Shown here in pieces: positions 10,685 to 20,020 of a stretch of DNA of 64,000 bases (positions are counted from its first letter, which is position 1; each line of letters begins with the position of its first letter). The stretch covers positions 17,400,048 to 17,464,047 of the forward strand of contig CM067552.1 in NCBI GenBank assembly GCA_034509755.1. Reading direction: 5' to 3'. The translations under genes and the position numbers were made by a program. The notes beneath the pieces were generated by a model, which saw only the letters and a list, made by a program, of their open reading frames with translations, was not told where the DNA came from and searched no databases. This DNA is from Anisodus tanguticus (lineage: Eukaryota > Streptophyta > Magnoliopsida > Solanales > Solanaceae).

Positions 10685-12662
10685 GTGGTTGTCATATCAT
10701 AATCAATTATATTCATCTGATCCCATCGGACCCAGCTCTGTGGTCGTAGTATCATCATCAATCATCATTCTCTTACCATGTACCATATCTAGTAACCGAC
10801 TTCCCAAACCTCTTTCATCAGTATCTCAACAGTTCAATGTCAAATATAATATGTATGAATGATATAGATATGTGTACACCATGCAAAAACGTAATCAATA
10901 CAATCAGTATTACCAGTTCATTTTCAAGTATTTAGGCGAGATGTATAGTGATGAATGCATGGCAAGTGAAATAAATAATAGAATATCAAACATGGCTATA
11001 AGCCTAAATAATTAGCAACCATACCAAACCTAAGCAGATTTATGATCCGCGATCACGGCCCGAAGGCTAAACACATAATCTCCTTCAGATATATCCAACA
11101 TGTTCATTAATTACCCAAGTTAAGTTCATCGGTACTCGTACTAGCACTCATCACCTCACCAGTACGGGACCCCCAATACCCCATTACTCCCATTAATTTT
11201 AAATCAACACATAAACACTATATTAAGGTCTAGTAAGTTTTAACTTGCCTGATTGAAAGCCGAAGAAATCACGCAGCAGCTATCCCCTGTCGTTGAGACT
11301 CCTCGCAAGCCCACTTTGGAAAATCATATCGATTATATGAGATTACGGATCTAACGTTACCCATAATGACAGATAAATCTAGAATCCCCAAGTCGGACTT
11401 ACAAAGGAACCCCGGGCCCACATTATTAAGACACGAACTTTATTACCCAAATAGTACCATAACATACTAGATAGTCATAATCTCAAGTTAATTGAACAAC
11501 AAATCCCAAAAGGATCCTTAAATCATGAATAGGCCAAAATCTCAATTCTAACCCTAGAATTGTTTCCAATTTTCAAAAGGGTTTATAACATAGAATTGGT
11601 CACATAATCATCATCTACTACGTAAATACAACACTAGTTTATAAAATAAGTATCAATAAATTCATAAACAACCCCCAATTATCAATTACAACCCTCTTAT
11701 TCTCAACAAGCATTTCTACCCCTTTTATCCCATTTAATACACATGCTTAAGATGTAATACACTAGTACTCATAAATGGAAGGGAGAATGATTACCTTGAA
11801 GGTAAAAAACTTTTGATTTTATCCCTATATTGCTGCTCAAGCTCGAGTCTCAAGGAGGTATTAATATTAGGAATGAAATAAATGATAGGTCTAATCCCAC
11901 TTAAAAATTATCTAGAGACCCACTCTGATGGACTCAATTCCGTTGGGGCGAAACCCACTTAATCTCCCGAACCTCCACTAGGGTGGAAGCTACCTCCGTT
12001 GAGGCGCACTTGCCCCGGCGAGGAAACCATCCGTTTCAACGGATCCTAGACATATGGGAGAATTCTGCTCTGGTGAGCTAGGCCTCCGCTGATATGGACC
12101 CGTCGAGGCGGACGCCTGGTCATCGGCGCGATCACCAGCAACCAGCAGCAGCCCAAGGATATGAAATCCTCTGTCAATCATCTGAAACACTCCCAAAACC
12201 TCCCAGGACATAAATTGAACATACTACCCTATCAAAAAACAAATTTCATACCTGCTCACGCACTCGGATTTTCCGAAAAAGGTCTTTAAAGCTCAGTTTT
12301 GACTAAAGTCAATATTTAAGTTCTAATTCCACAATCTTGCAAACTAACCCCCAAAACACATTGAGCTGCCTCGAGACCTAAACCAAAAGCTTGAATAACT
12401 CATAAACGTCATTTTGTAGCTACTGGAACTAATGAAATTATAAACCGAGCAAGTTTACCCAAAAGTCAACTATGAGTCAAACTTTTCTATTTTCTTAATT
12501 TGGAATTTCTCGAACCTACCAAAATGTATACGAAACCTGCTCAATCACCTCGGAAACTGTACCACCCATCCCCGTAAGTCAAGAATGTCGGGTTAAAGCC
12601 ATGGAAGTGTATTCTTGGTAAAATAAGTTCATAAGTTTAAAACGACCAAACAGGTCATTACA
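10685..12662 (-). repeat. LTR fragment of a Tekay-like Ty3 element, entered by the Ogre-like element
   Basis: Read on the minus strand this begins at 12662 with TGTAATGACCTGTTTGGTCG, almost the same start as the solo LTR at 20021. A shared segment near 12555 (GGGGATGGGTGG on the minus strand) matches 20113. The fragment ends at 10685 against the Ogre-like LTR, so that element inserted inside it and the rest lies before the window. A CpG-rich block (about 11950-12130) corresponds to the block in the sister LTRs. The 73-codon minus frame at 11990-12211 is not a gene. Confidence 0.75.
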
Positions 12663-13486
12663 ATTTCCCTCGTCTTTTATTTTTCAAAAGATGAATAAAT
12701 TCATGAGCTAGAACATCATTATCTACAATTTGTTTCTTTCCAATAAAAGTGGATTGATTCAGGGAAATAATATTAGGGAGATACGTTTTGAGTCTCGCAA
12801 TAAGAATTTTTGCAATAATTTTATACACCCTAGAACATAAGTTTATGGGTCTAAACTAACTAATGCCACTAGGATTTTTTTATTTTAGGTATAAAAGTTA
12901 TAAGAGTTTGATTCCAAGAGGGTAGTAGATAACCTAAATGAAAGGAACTTTTAACATCTTCACAAATATTCCAAGAAAAAAAAGAGTCATACCATCACAC
13001 CCGGTGCTTTTAGGGGAGGCATATCGAAAGTAGCTTTTTAAATTTTCATCATATATGACATATCCAATTAGCCTATCGTTAACGGAGTTATCAACGAAAT
13101 GAGAAATTAAATTCAAAATGGGATCAAAGTTAGAAGGTCTAGAGGTCGTGAATAAATGCTTGTAAAATCTCTCTACTTCCTTCGCAATATCACTATGCTC
13201 AGAAATCCAATCACCACCGTCTAATTGAAGCCATTTAATAGTATTACACTTACGCCTATGGATGGTTTTCATATGAAAGAAAGATGAATTTTTGTCGCCT
13301 TATTAAAGCCATAGAGTTTTAGATTTTTTCTTTCAATAAGCCTCTTCATCCTTATACGATGGCCCTAATTCCTTTCTAAGCAACTTCAACTTATTAAGAT
13401 CAAAACCCCCAGAGTCATTCTTAAGATCCACAATTCTATCCTTAATACCTTAAAAAATTTTCTTTCCCCCTCGAAGCCAAGTTAGT
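12663..13486 (-). pseudogene. L1-type LINE reverse transcriptase fragment
   Basis: On the minus strand a run of L1-style motifs is visible in order: SYKDEEAY and KKKSKTLWL (about 13360-13310), GDKNSSFFHMKTIHRR (about 13295-13250), an open frame at 13272-12934 with CDGMTLFF, and then in broken frame FRPINLC, YKIIAKI, LPNIISLNQSTF and DNDVLAHEF as far as 12680. These are the stretch before and at the start of the reverse transcriptase domain of plant LINEs. Several stops and frame changes show it is dead. The fragment is cut at 12662 by the LTR start, so the LTR element inserted into this LINE. The endonuclease and most of the reverse transcriptase are missing from view. Confidence 0.85.
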
Positions 13487-13514
13487 AATGAGGGTCGACA
13501 CTTTTTAATTTAAT

Positions 13515-13797
13515 GTTAAACGGTCCAAGAATACTCTTAAAACGGCAAAGCACTAAGCCGGGCCCCACGCCACACTCCGCCATCTTCATACTCATCCCGC
13601 TAAATCATTGACTCTGATACCAGTTGTTGGATAAACGGTCTAAGAATACTCTTAATAGGGTGTGATATTGTCCACTTTAGGCCAAGCCCGTACGGTTTTC
13701 CGAAAAAGCCTCACACCATTAAGAATATTCAACATCTTATAAGTAGCTCCTTTTTCTTTCCAGTTATCAATGTGGGACTTTGTTCTCACACCCAATA
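13515..13797 (-). mobile_element. TRIM-like miniature LTR element (one LTR plus PBS and a piece of the other)
   Basis: One 173-bp LTR lies at 13625-13797 and shows TGTTGG at its left edge and CCCAATA at its right edge (expected CCCAACA). Two bases left of it, CATTGACTCTGATACCA (13606-13622) is the complement of a tRNA-iMet primer site TGGTATCAGAGTC, so the element points left. A short internal domain (about 13546-13605) is followed by AAACGGTCCAAGAATACTCT (near 13520), repeating the LTR end at 13634. Size, primer and absence of coding sequence fit a TRIM. The second LTR is mostly lost at the LINE junction. Confidence 0.72.
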
Positions 13798-14995
13798 ACT
13801 TCTTTCTTTTGATGTTTCATACTATGTGGAAAAAAGTTTCAAGCACGTCCATATCAAAAAAGATTTGAACCCGCTCCCTATAAATCATGATGTTTAGTGT
13901 GGTCATTCTTATGTGGTGATAATACATTTTTTTCTTCTTCTATCCTTTCCTATTTCTTTGACTTCACATCTCTGATTGTGTCTCTTTCGGTGGTTGAATA
14001 ACTTCCGCACTTGAGGAATAGTCTGCCAGATTTTTTTGAGGTACGATGCATTGAGGAGCTACGTTATGCCCCGGAAAACTGCATCTCATGCAATGATCAT
14101 GTACATCCTAATCTTGACAATGTAATCTTTCCCTTCTTTTCATACATAATGGAATGACATTATGTGGTCTCTGGAATTTCATTCCCCTCTCCATATATTC
14201 TGGATATTGAGCAAACCTATTTGTCAAAATTTGAGCGTCGCATAAGGTAATCGTTGTGATGTTTTGGTTGTTGATGATTATCTATGCATTGACCTTTTTC
14301 TCTATGTTATGATATAGAACACACAGTGGTCTGTTAAAATTAGAGTAGACGGATTTGATAATTGTTATGTTTTTGTGGCATTACTGTGTTAGGATGTGTA
14401 TAAGAGGGAGCATCTTTGAAAATTATGGTCCTAGTCGTCGAAAATTTCTCGGTTATCAAGAACATTATAGTCCTAGTCTTTTATGTAAAACTTTCCAGTG
14501 TCTTCCATCTATATTTTGTCATCTGCTATTCTGCCATACTTTATGTTGATTAAAAATATTCTTTCGCGACCTGAATATGGATTTAACTGTAGCTTCAGTT
14601 TGTCAAGATTCAACTATAGTGTTGTTCTCCTTTGAGATAAATTAAATTAAGAAATATGCAAAAACAAAACAGAAATCAGTTAGATTTTCAGCCTAGGGCT
14701 ATCAGTGGTCTGTTCTTGACAGTGTATTCGGGTTGATAGATATTCAACCTAGGGCTATCAGTGTTGAAATAAAGAAATCATTGATCGACAATAGTTACTT
14801 TGAGTGTTGTGGTTTACGTTGCAGGTTCTTTTCCAGTGTTTATATGGATCAGAGTTTGAGTTAATGCTCTTAATTTTACTTGCGGATGCACATATTTTGG
14901 TCTCGTAGTAAAACGTTAATTACATTCCCCAATTTTGAGTGTTTATTTAAGTTCGTCTAGCCTTTTCTGCCTTTGGTTGACAACTAACTTATAAC
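13798..14995. other. No gene recognised
   Basis: AT-rich sequence without a supported reading frame. A phrase around CAGCCTAGGGCTATCAGTG at 14688 recurs at 14747, and GTGGTCTGTT recurs at 14325 and 14706, so there is minor local duplication. The frame at 14355-14549 has no recognisable content. Confidence 0.6.
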
Positions 14996-15014
14996 TTGTT
15001 TGGCCAAGCTTATA

Positions 15015-17239
15015 CAGTTTAACCTCAATAAATGAATAACCTCGCCAAATGAATAATTTTCTCCGGTCCCCGAATTGGGCAAATGGGCTAAATGAATAAC
15101 CTCGCTAAATGTATTAACGAATAAATTTTTTTAGTCCTTAAAGGCCCCATGTAAACATAAATGAATAATCACTAAATTCCATAAAAAATATGTATATATA
15201 ATAAACGAAAATATTTCATCCAATCAACAATGTTCATATAAGAAGTCATTTCTTCTCAAAAAATGCATATAAAGTTGTTTGTTTTTTCCTTCCACCAAAA
15301 TGCATCCCATCCTTAATTTTTTGTAATGCATGCACAACTTCTGGAATATTTTCCTCGTGTTGTGGCAAGTAATTTTGTATGGTGACTACTGCTTGAAAGG
15401 CCTCTTTTGATGACACATTTGGTATGACGCTACTATCATCTAATTCATGATCATTCTCATCATTTAGTACAGACTCAATAATTTCTTCGTCTGTAGGCAA
15501 TTCCATAACTGCATCATTCTTGTTAGGATAATTCAAAAGATGTTCGATGTCCATCACATTTCTATAGCGTAAATTAGAGATGACATAAGTTAATCCTTGG
15601 ATATCTTCTTCTAATTGACCAACTTCTACTTTAGGAACATCAATTTCTTCAGACCAAATCTTGCAATGCCGGAAACAATTTGCAATTGTTTTTGCCTTCA
15701 CATCAAATCTCCAAGCCATAGAAAAATTAATAGCATCCAAAATGTTAATCTTTTCAAGATTTGGTGAGCCAACTTCAAGGCTCTGCAAGATGTTAGAATA
15801 AAAACGACGCCGATAATGAACTTTGAATGCTCGAATAATCCCAGCATCACATGGTTGAATTTTAGACGTTGTGTTAGGGGGCAAGAAAAATAACTCTACA
15901 TTTCTCAAGCCTTCAGCAACCTTTGGATGAGCTGGGCAATTGTCTACTAACAAGAGAACCTTTCTGTCATTCATTCTCTTGTCAAACCAACGACAAAATT
16001 CTTGAAAAAGCAAACCAGTCATCCAAGCTTTCTTGTTGAATCGATACTTGCAACTAAGATTGTTCATGTTCACATTTTTAAAGCATCTTGGTTTTGCATA
16101 CTTACCAATAACCCAAAGGTGTACTTTGTCGGATCCATCACCATTACAACAAACAGTAACACTGATTCTCTCTTTGTCTTTCTTCCGTCCTTCAAGCTGC
16201 TTCGTGGCAAGTGAATGGTCAGCTTCCAACCGGTAAAGTAATCCAGTTTCATCCATATTGTAAATATCTTTCAACTGAAATTGGTCTAATTTTGACCGTA
16301 TTCTAGGGAAAGCATTTTCAACGTCCTCCATGTTAACAAAACCACTTTCACCGAATCGTCGGTAAGACTTGATTGAATATCTTGCCTTGAAACGTTCTAA
16401 CCATCCACTAGAAAAGCTGAATTTTGGATTTGTTTCACCATACATTTTCTACAAAAACTCTTTTGCTTTACTTTGGATCATTTCTCCTGACATATTCACT
16501 TTCTCTTGTCTTTGAAGAAACCATTCATATAAAGCTTTCTCTAAATCGGGGTACTTAGCTGACTTGTGCCTCTTAACATCGCTATTTTTCATCTCCTCTG
16601 ACAAATGATCTTTTGAGAGTATTTTGTATTGTGGTTTGGCTAGTAACCAAATCAAACTTTTGTTTCACCCATGCTTGCATATCTTTTTCGCTAATACTGG
16701 GATGTTCCTTCTTATGCTCATATATGGCCCTCCTTATCTGGTCAGTTAAAGTTGTTTTTGTTATTGATTTTGACTGATGATTGGAAGCCATTAAATTGAA
16801 GATTAAGAAAGATACAGTAGTATGGATTCTTTATCAAATTAAGATTTTAGAACTATATATAGTTTGTAGTGTAGGTTAAGTATATTTTCTTAGACTCTAA
16901 GTATTCTATACATACAATCTTATTAGTACATGAATGTTAGTACATTGTACTTAGTCCACACGTATAGTGCATGTATTCCTAATCTAGAGTCTAAAGAAAA
17001 TGAATGTAATTAAGTTTTTCATAAGAATTTTGACCATTACCCTCTAGGTACATTTGTACATTAAATGTAAAAATACTAATCATAAGAAAAAAATATAAAA
17101 ATATAAAAATACTATCTAAATGAATAAATATTCATTTATCGATAAATGAATAATATATTCATTTATCGATAAATAAATAACCTCGCTAAACGAATATTTT
17201 TTCTGGTCTTGAGGGTATTCATTTATCGAGGTTATACTA
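15015..17239 (-). mobile_element. Pogo/Tigger-type (Lemi-like) DNA transposon with both ends
   Basis: The left terminus CAGTTTAACCTCAATAAATG (15015) is matched on the other strand at the right end by AGTATAACCTCGATAAATG (ending 17239). Both ends abut TA (15013-15014 and 17240-17241), the target duplication of the Tc1/mariner group. Extra subterminal copies of AATAACCTCGCTAAA lie at about 15089 and 17177. The 2225-bp body carries one minus-strand transposase gene. Similar CAGT..AACCTC termini are known from the plant Emigrant/Lemi family. The last base of the right terminus appears mutated. Confidence 0.88.
15246..16791 (-). pseudogene. Pogo-type transposase (CENP-B HTH plus DDE domain), one frameshift and one stop
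   Basis: This gene would cut and rejoin the transposon ends. The start MASNHQSK is at 16791. The N-terminus holds a helix-turn-helix region (TDQIRRAIYEHK, then KQKFDLVTSQTTIQNTLKRS). A single-base frameshift lies near 16610; the frame resumes with HLSEEMKNS and runs through the CENP-B-type DNA-binding region (ALYEWFLQRQEK) to a TAG at 16449-16451. After it the frame 16445-15246 is open for 399 codons with GWLERFKARY at the end of the DNA-binding part and then the DDE domain: D65 (NMDETGLLY), D168 (LLVDNCPAHP) and D200 (SKIQPCDAGIIRAFK). The triad is intact. The C-terminus (about residues 280-399) is acidic and variable. Only two lesions separate it from an open gene, so it is a fairly young relic. 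CENP-B/jerky-like host genes share the domains, but the flanking termini show it is a transposon. Confidence 0.9.
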
Positions 17240-17376
17240 TAAGTTTAGCTTATTTTGAGAAATATTTAATTTAAAGTGCTTTTCAAAAAAATATTTTTAG
17301 TGACAAGCAATTTGTGTTTGACTAATCAATAAAAGCACTTTTGAGCAGCAATTAGTGTCTGGTCAAGCTTTTAAAA

Positions 17377-18522
17377 CATAAAAGGATCAAATTTGCCCTT
17401 ACACTCTCACAAATAAGTTATATTTACCCTTCTTTATACATTTTTGATACATTTGCCTTTTTCATCCAACTTTCGGCAATATTTGCCCTTGTACTCTAAA
17501 TAAAGGTCATATTTACCCCTACTTCGTTAAATACTCATTTCTACCTTAGATTTCCGATGTCAATGTCGTAATTTTTTTAAAAAGAATCTGGAAAACTGAA
17601 TCTTTTTTAAAAATGTGGAAAAAAGTGAATTTTACTAAATCTGAAAAAAAAACTATTTTTAAAGAAAATGTGGAAAACCCATTTTTTCAAATAAATAATC
17701 TGGAATACTGAATTTTTTATTTAAAAAGCAGGATTTGTTGTAAGTATGGAAAACTGATTTAAAAAAAAAACAAATGCGAAAAACCTTTTTTTTAGAAAAT
17801 AAATCTGGAAAACTGAAATTTTTAATAAAAATGTTGATTTTTTTAAAATCTGGAAAATTGACTTTGAAAGAAAAATGTGGAAAACTGCAGAAAACTTTTT
17901 TTTCTAGATTTAAAAAAAATCCAGTTTTCCAGATTTATTTTTAAAAAAACAGGGTTTCCACAAAAAAAAACCAGTTTTCCAGATTTTAATAAAAATTCAG
18001 TTTTTCAGTGTTTGAGAAAAAAATCCACTTTTTCAGATTTTTTAAAAAATAATCCAGATTTTAAAAAAAAAAACCCTAAAAAATTAAATCATGAAAATCT
18101 GGATTTTAGGACATTTTTAAAAAAAAAAAATCTTGACTTCAGTTTTTTTTTTTAAAAGTCCATTTTTTCCAGAAATTTTAATTAAACAATCCAGTATTTC
18201 AGATTTGTTTTTTGTTTAGAAAACGAGTTTTAAGAATTCAATTTTCCAGATTAAAAAAAAATCCATTTTCCAATTTTTTTTTAACAATGTTCAGTGTTTC
18301 ATTAATTTTTTTAAAAAAAAATTGTCACGTAGGTGCTACATAGGAAAGTAAAGTGGAAATGAGGATTTAACGAAGTAGGGGTAAATATGACCTTTTTAAA
18401 AAAAATACAAGGGCAAATATGACCCGAAAGTTGGATGAAAAGGGCAAATATATCAAAAAGGTAAAACGAAGGATAAATATAACTTATTTGTGATAATACA
18501 AGGACGAATCTGACCCTTTTCC
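17377..18522. mobile_element. Mutator-type foldback element with long inverted arms and GCTTTTAAAA duplication
   Basis: GCTTTTAAAA flanks both sides (17367-17376 and 18523-18532), fitting the 9-bp target duplication of Mutator elements plus one chance base. The first and last 170 bases are inverted copies: ACAAATAAGTTATATTTA at about 17408 is matched by its complement near 18475, and TTTACCCCTACTTCGTTAAA at 17513 by its complement near 18368. The interior continues the symmetry: CTGGAAAACTG words fill the left half and CAGTTTTCCAG words the right half, with the centre near 17890. There is no transposase. The whole 1146 bp could fold as one imperfect hairpin. The frame 17877-18155 is a low-complexity artefact. 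Confidence 0.87.
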
Positions 18523-18695
18523 GCTTTTAAAATGTGTGTTTAAGTTTATTTTCTCAAGAGTGATCTTAAAAAAAGTACTTTAGGGAGAAACTTCCTTCAC
18601 TTTTTCTTGTTCTAAAAATTTGACCTACCACCTCAATTTTGAAACAAATTTTTTCTTAAAAGACAGTTTTGAGTTTGAAAAAGTTTAGCCAAACA

Positions 18696-19274
18696 TGCTT
18701 TTTATATTCATTATTTTGCTTGACAGCTTAATATGATACCTAAATAATAGCATCACCATCTTCTCATTTGAGTTAAGTTTAGACAAATGCAATAATATTT
18801 TATTACAATTCAAATTTGATTTAGGTGCCTTTATGAATACCTCAATGTCACAGTTTAAGACATGATCTATATCTAAGTATTTGATGAAGAAAACAACCCT
18901 GAGAATAAGCGCTTTCATCTTGAACTATACCTTATCCAAATCGTTTGGTATGCGAGATGGGATAGACAAGAATATCCCATAGATTGAGATATCTCATAGA
19001 ATTAGCTAACCCACCTTCAATATGGGAGGTAATCCTATCATCTATAAATAGTGGGATAAAATAATTCAGAGACTAATAATATTCATAACCAAATGTGAAA
19101 TAAGATCTGATATTTTATCCTAGTATTGTTATCCTCATCCCACCAACAGACGACCTTGGACTTATAGAGCAATACCATGGAGTTGTGGCTACACATTATT
19201 GGACCAAGTTGTATGGGTAGCAAAGTAAATGGTATATTCACTAGTGACTTGACAAAGTGAGGTTTATAACTTCT
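18696..19274. other. No gene recognised
   Basis: AT-rich sequence with no recognisable gene. A segment around 18935-19140 contains GGGATA and ATATCCCA words in both orientations, which could be the ends of a further small MITE, but I could not fix its borders. Confidence 0.5.
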
Positions 19275-19503
19275 CTTATTTTTGCAGTCAATTCATGTTT
19301 TAGAATCAAGAAAATGTTTTTTTTGTTTTTCATCCGGTGATCAATATTTGTATTGGAGCCCGATTAAATCCGGATGCACGCCGGAATGTCCCACATTAGG
19401 GGTAAAGCGCTCGCTAACAAAGGGGACTTTGTACCTGTTGGGACTCAAACCTGAGACCTCTGGTTAAGGATAAAGGAGTACTTACCACTCCATCACAACC
19501 CTT
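19275..19503 (-). mobile_element. SINE, tRNA-headed
   Basis: On the minus strand it begins GGGTTGTGATGGAGTGGTAAG, an A-box-like head, then has CCTTAACCAGAGGTCTCAGG and a B-box-like GGTTTGAGTCC. The body has GCGAGCGCTTTACCCC and GGGCTCCAATAC and ends ATCACCGGATGAAAAAC before an A/T-rich tail. The same layout occurs at 27049 and 49170, so this is one SINE family. Such SINEs are transcribed by RNA polymerase III and copied by LINE proteins. Confidence 0.82.
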
Positions 19504-19627
19504 GTTTATAGGAAATGTGTTATTTTCATAGTTGAGAAAATACTTTTAAAGGATGAAAATGTAAGAATTACTTGGTGAAATATTACACTCATTGCGTATT
19601 TCTAGATGAATTCATTCAGATATAGAC

Positions 19628-20020
19628 TGTAACACCTCGTACCTTTGGGCTAAGGTTTGATCCGTACGATGGGAACATCATGGAACCAATATGAGGAGTG
19701 AAGTGTATTGAAAACTAATAAAGTCATAAGAAGAGACTTAGGAAAAATTAGAGTCGGAAGGTACTCTATAGAGCTTGTTTTCAAGTGAGTTTGCACAAGA
19801 CCTCAATTCAAGCGAGCATAACCCCATTATAAGTGATGAGTTTGGAAAAAACTCAAACATGGAAGTTGTAGTCCTTTAAAATACCTCTCCATCTATATAA
19901 GGATTGTGCCAAACAGATCTTTGTGTACAACATTATGCCCATTTTATTGAACACTATGCAGTCTGTGCGATCAACGTGTCAGCTGCGCGATAGTGCTCGG
20001 AAGGCAATGTCACTGCCATT
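19628..20020 (+). repeat. Outer LTR, first part (interrupted)
   Basis: It begins TGTAACACCTCGTACCTTTG, a normal plant Ty3 LTR start, and ends at the CCATT target site of the inserted solo LTR. It resumes at 23445. A CpG-rich phrase (GTGCGATCAACGTGTCAGCT, 19957) is echoed after the insertion by GCGCGATCAGCATGTCAGTT (23453), so the inserted LTR landed between two copies of this LTR's own short repeat. Confidence 0.75.
20016..20020. repeat. Target site duplication CCATT, left copy
   Basis: CCATT directly precedes the TGTAATGACT start of the solo LTR and recurs at 23445-23449 directly after its end. Confidence 0.85.

Larger units (their letters stand above)
14996..18695. mobile_element. Outer MITE ('tttggccaagctt' type), split by two later insertions
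   Basis: The left end reads TTGTTTGGCCAAGCTTA (14997) and the right end AAAAGTTTAGCCAAACATG (ending about 18696), an imperfect terminal inverted repeat. Once the pogo element (15015-17239) and the Mutator-type element (17377-18522) are removed, a short AT-rich sequence remains with AAGTGCTTTT and AAAAGCACTTTT words, as in common Solanaceae MITEs. I could not identify a target duplication, so the outer limits are approximate. Confidence 0.55.

Noticed and set aside
13515..13797. Cassandra-type TRIM carrying 5S rRNA
   Set aside because: No 5S internal control region is visible in the LTR.
15246..16445. Domesticated CENP-B/jerky-like host gene
   Set aside because: The frame is bounded by terminal inverted repeats with TA duplications and upstream lesions, so it is a transposon gene.
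17877..18155. Lys/Phe-rich frame of 92 codons
   Set aside because: Produced by A/T runs and CAGTTTTCCAG repeats of the foldback element.
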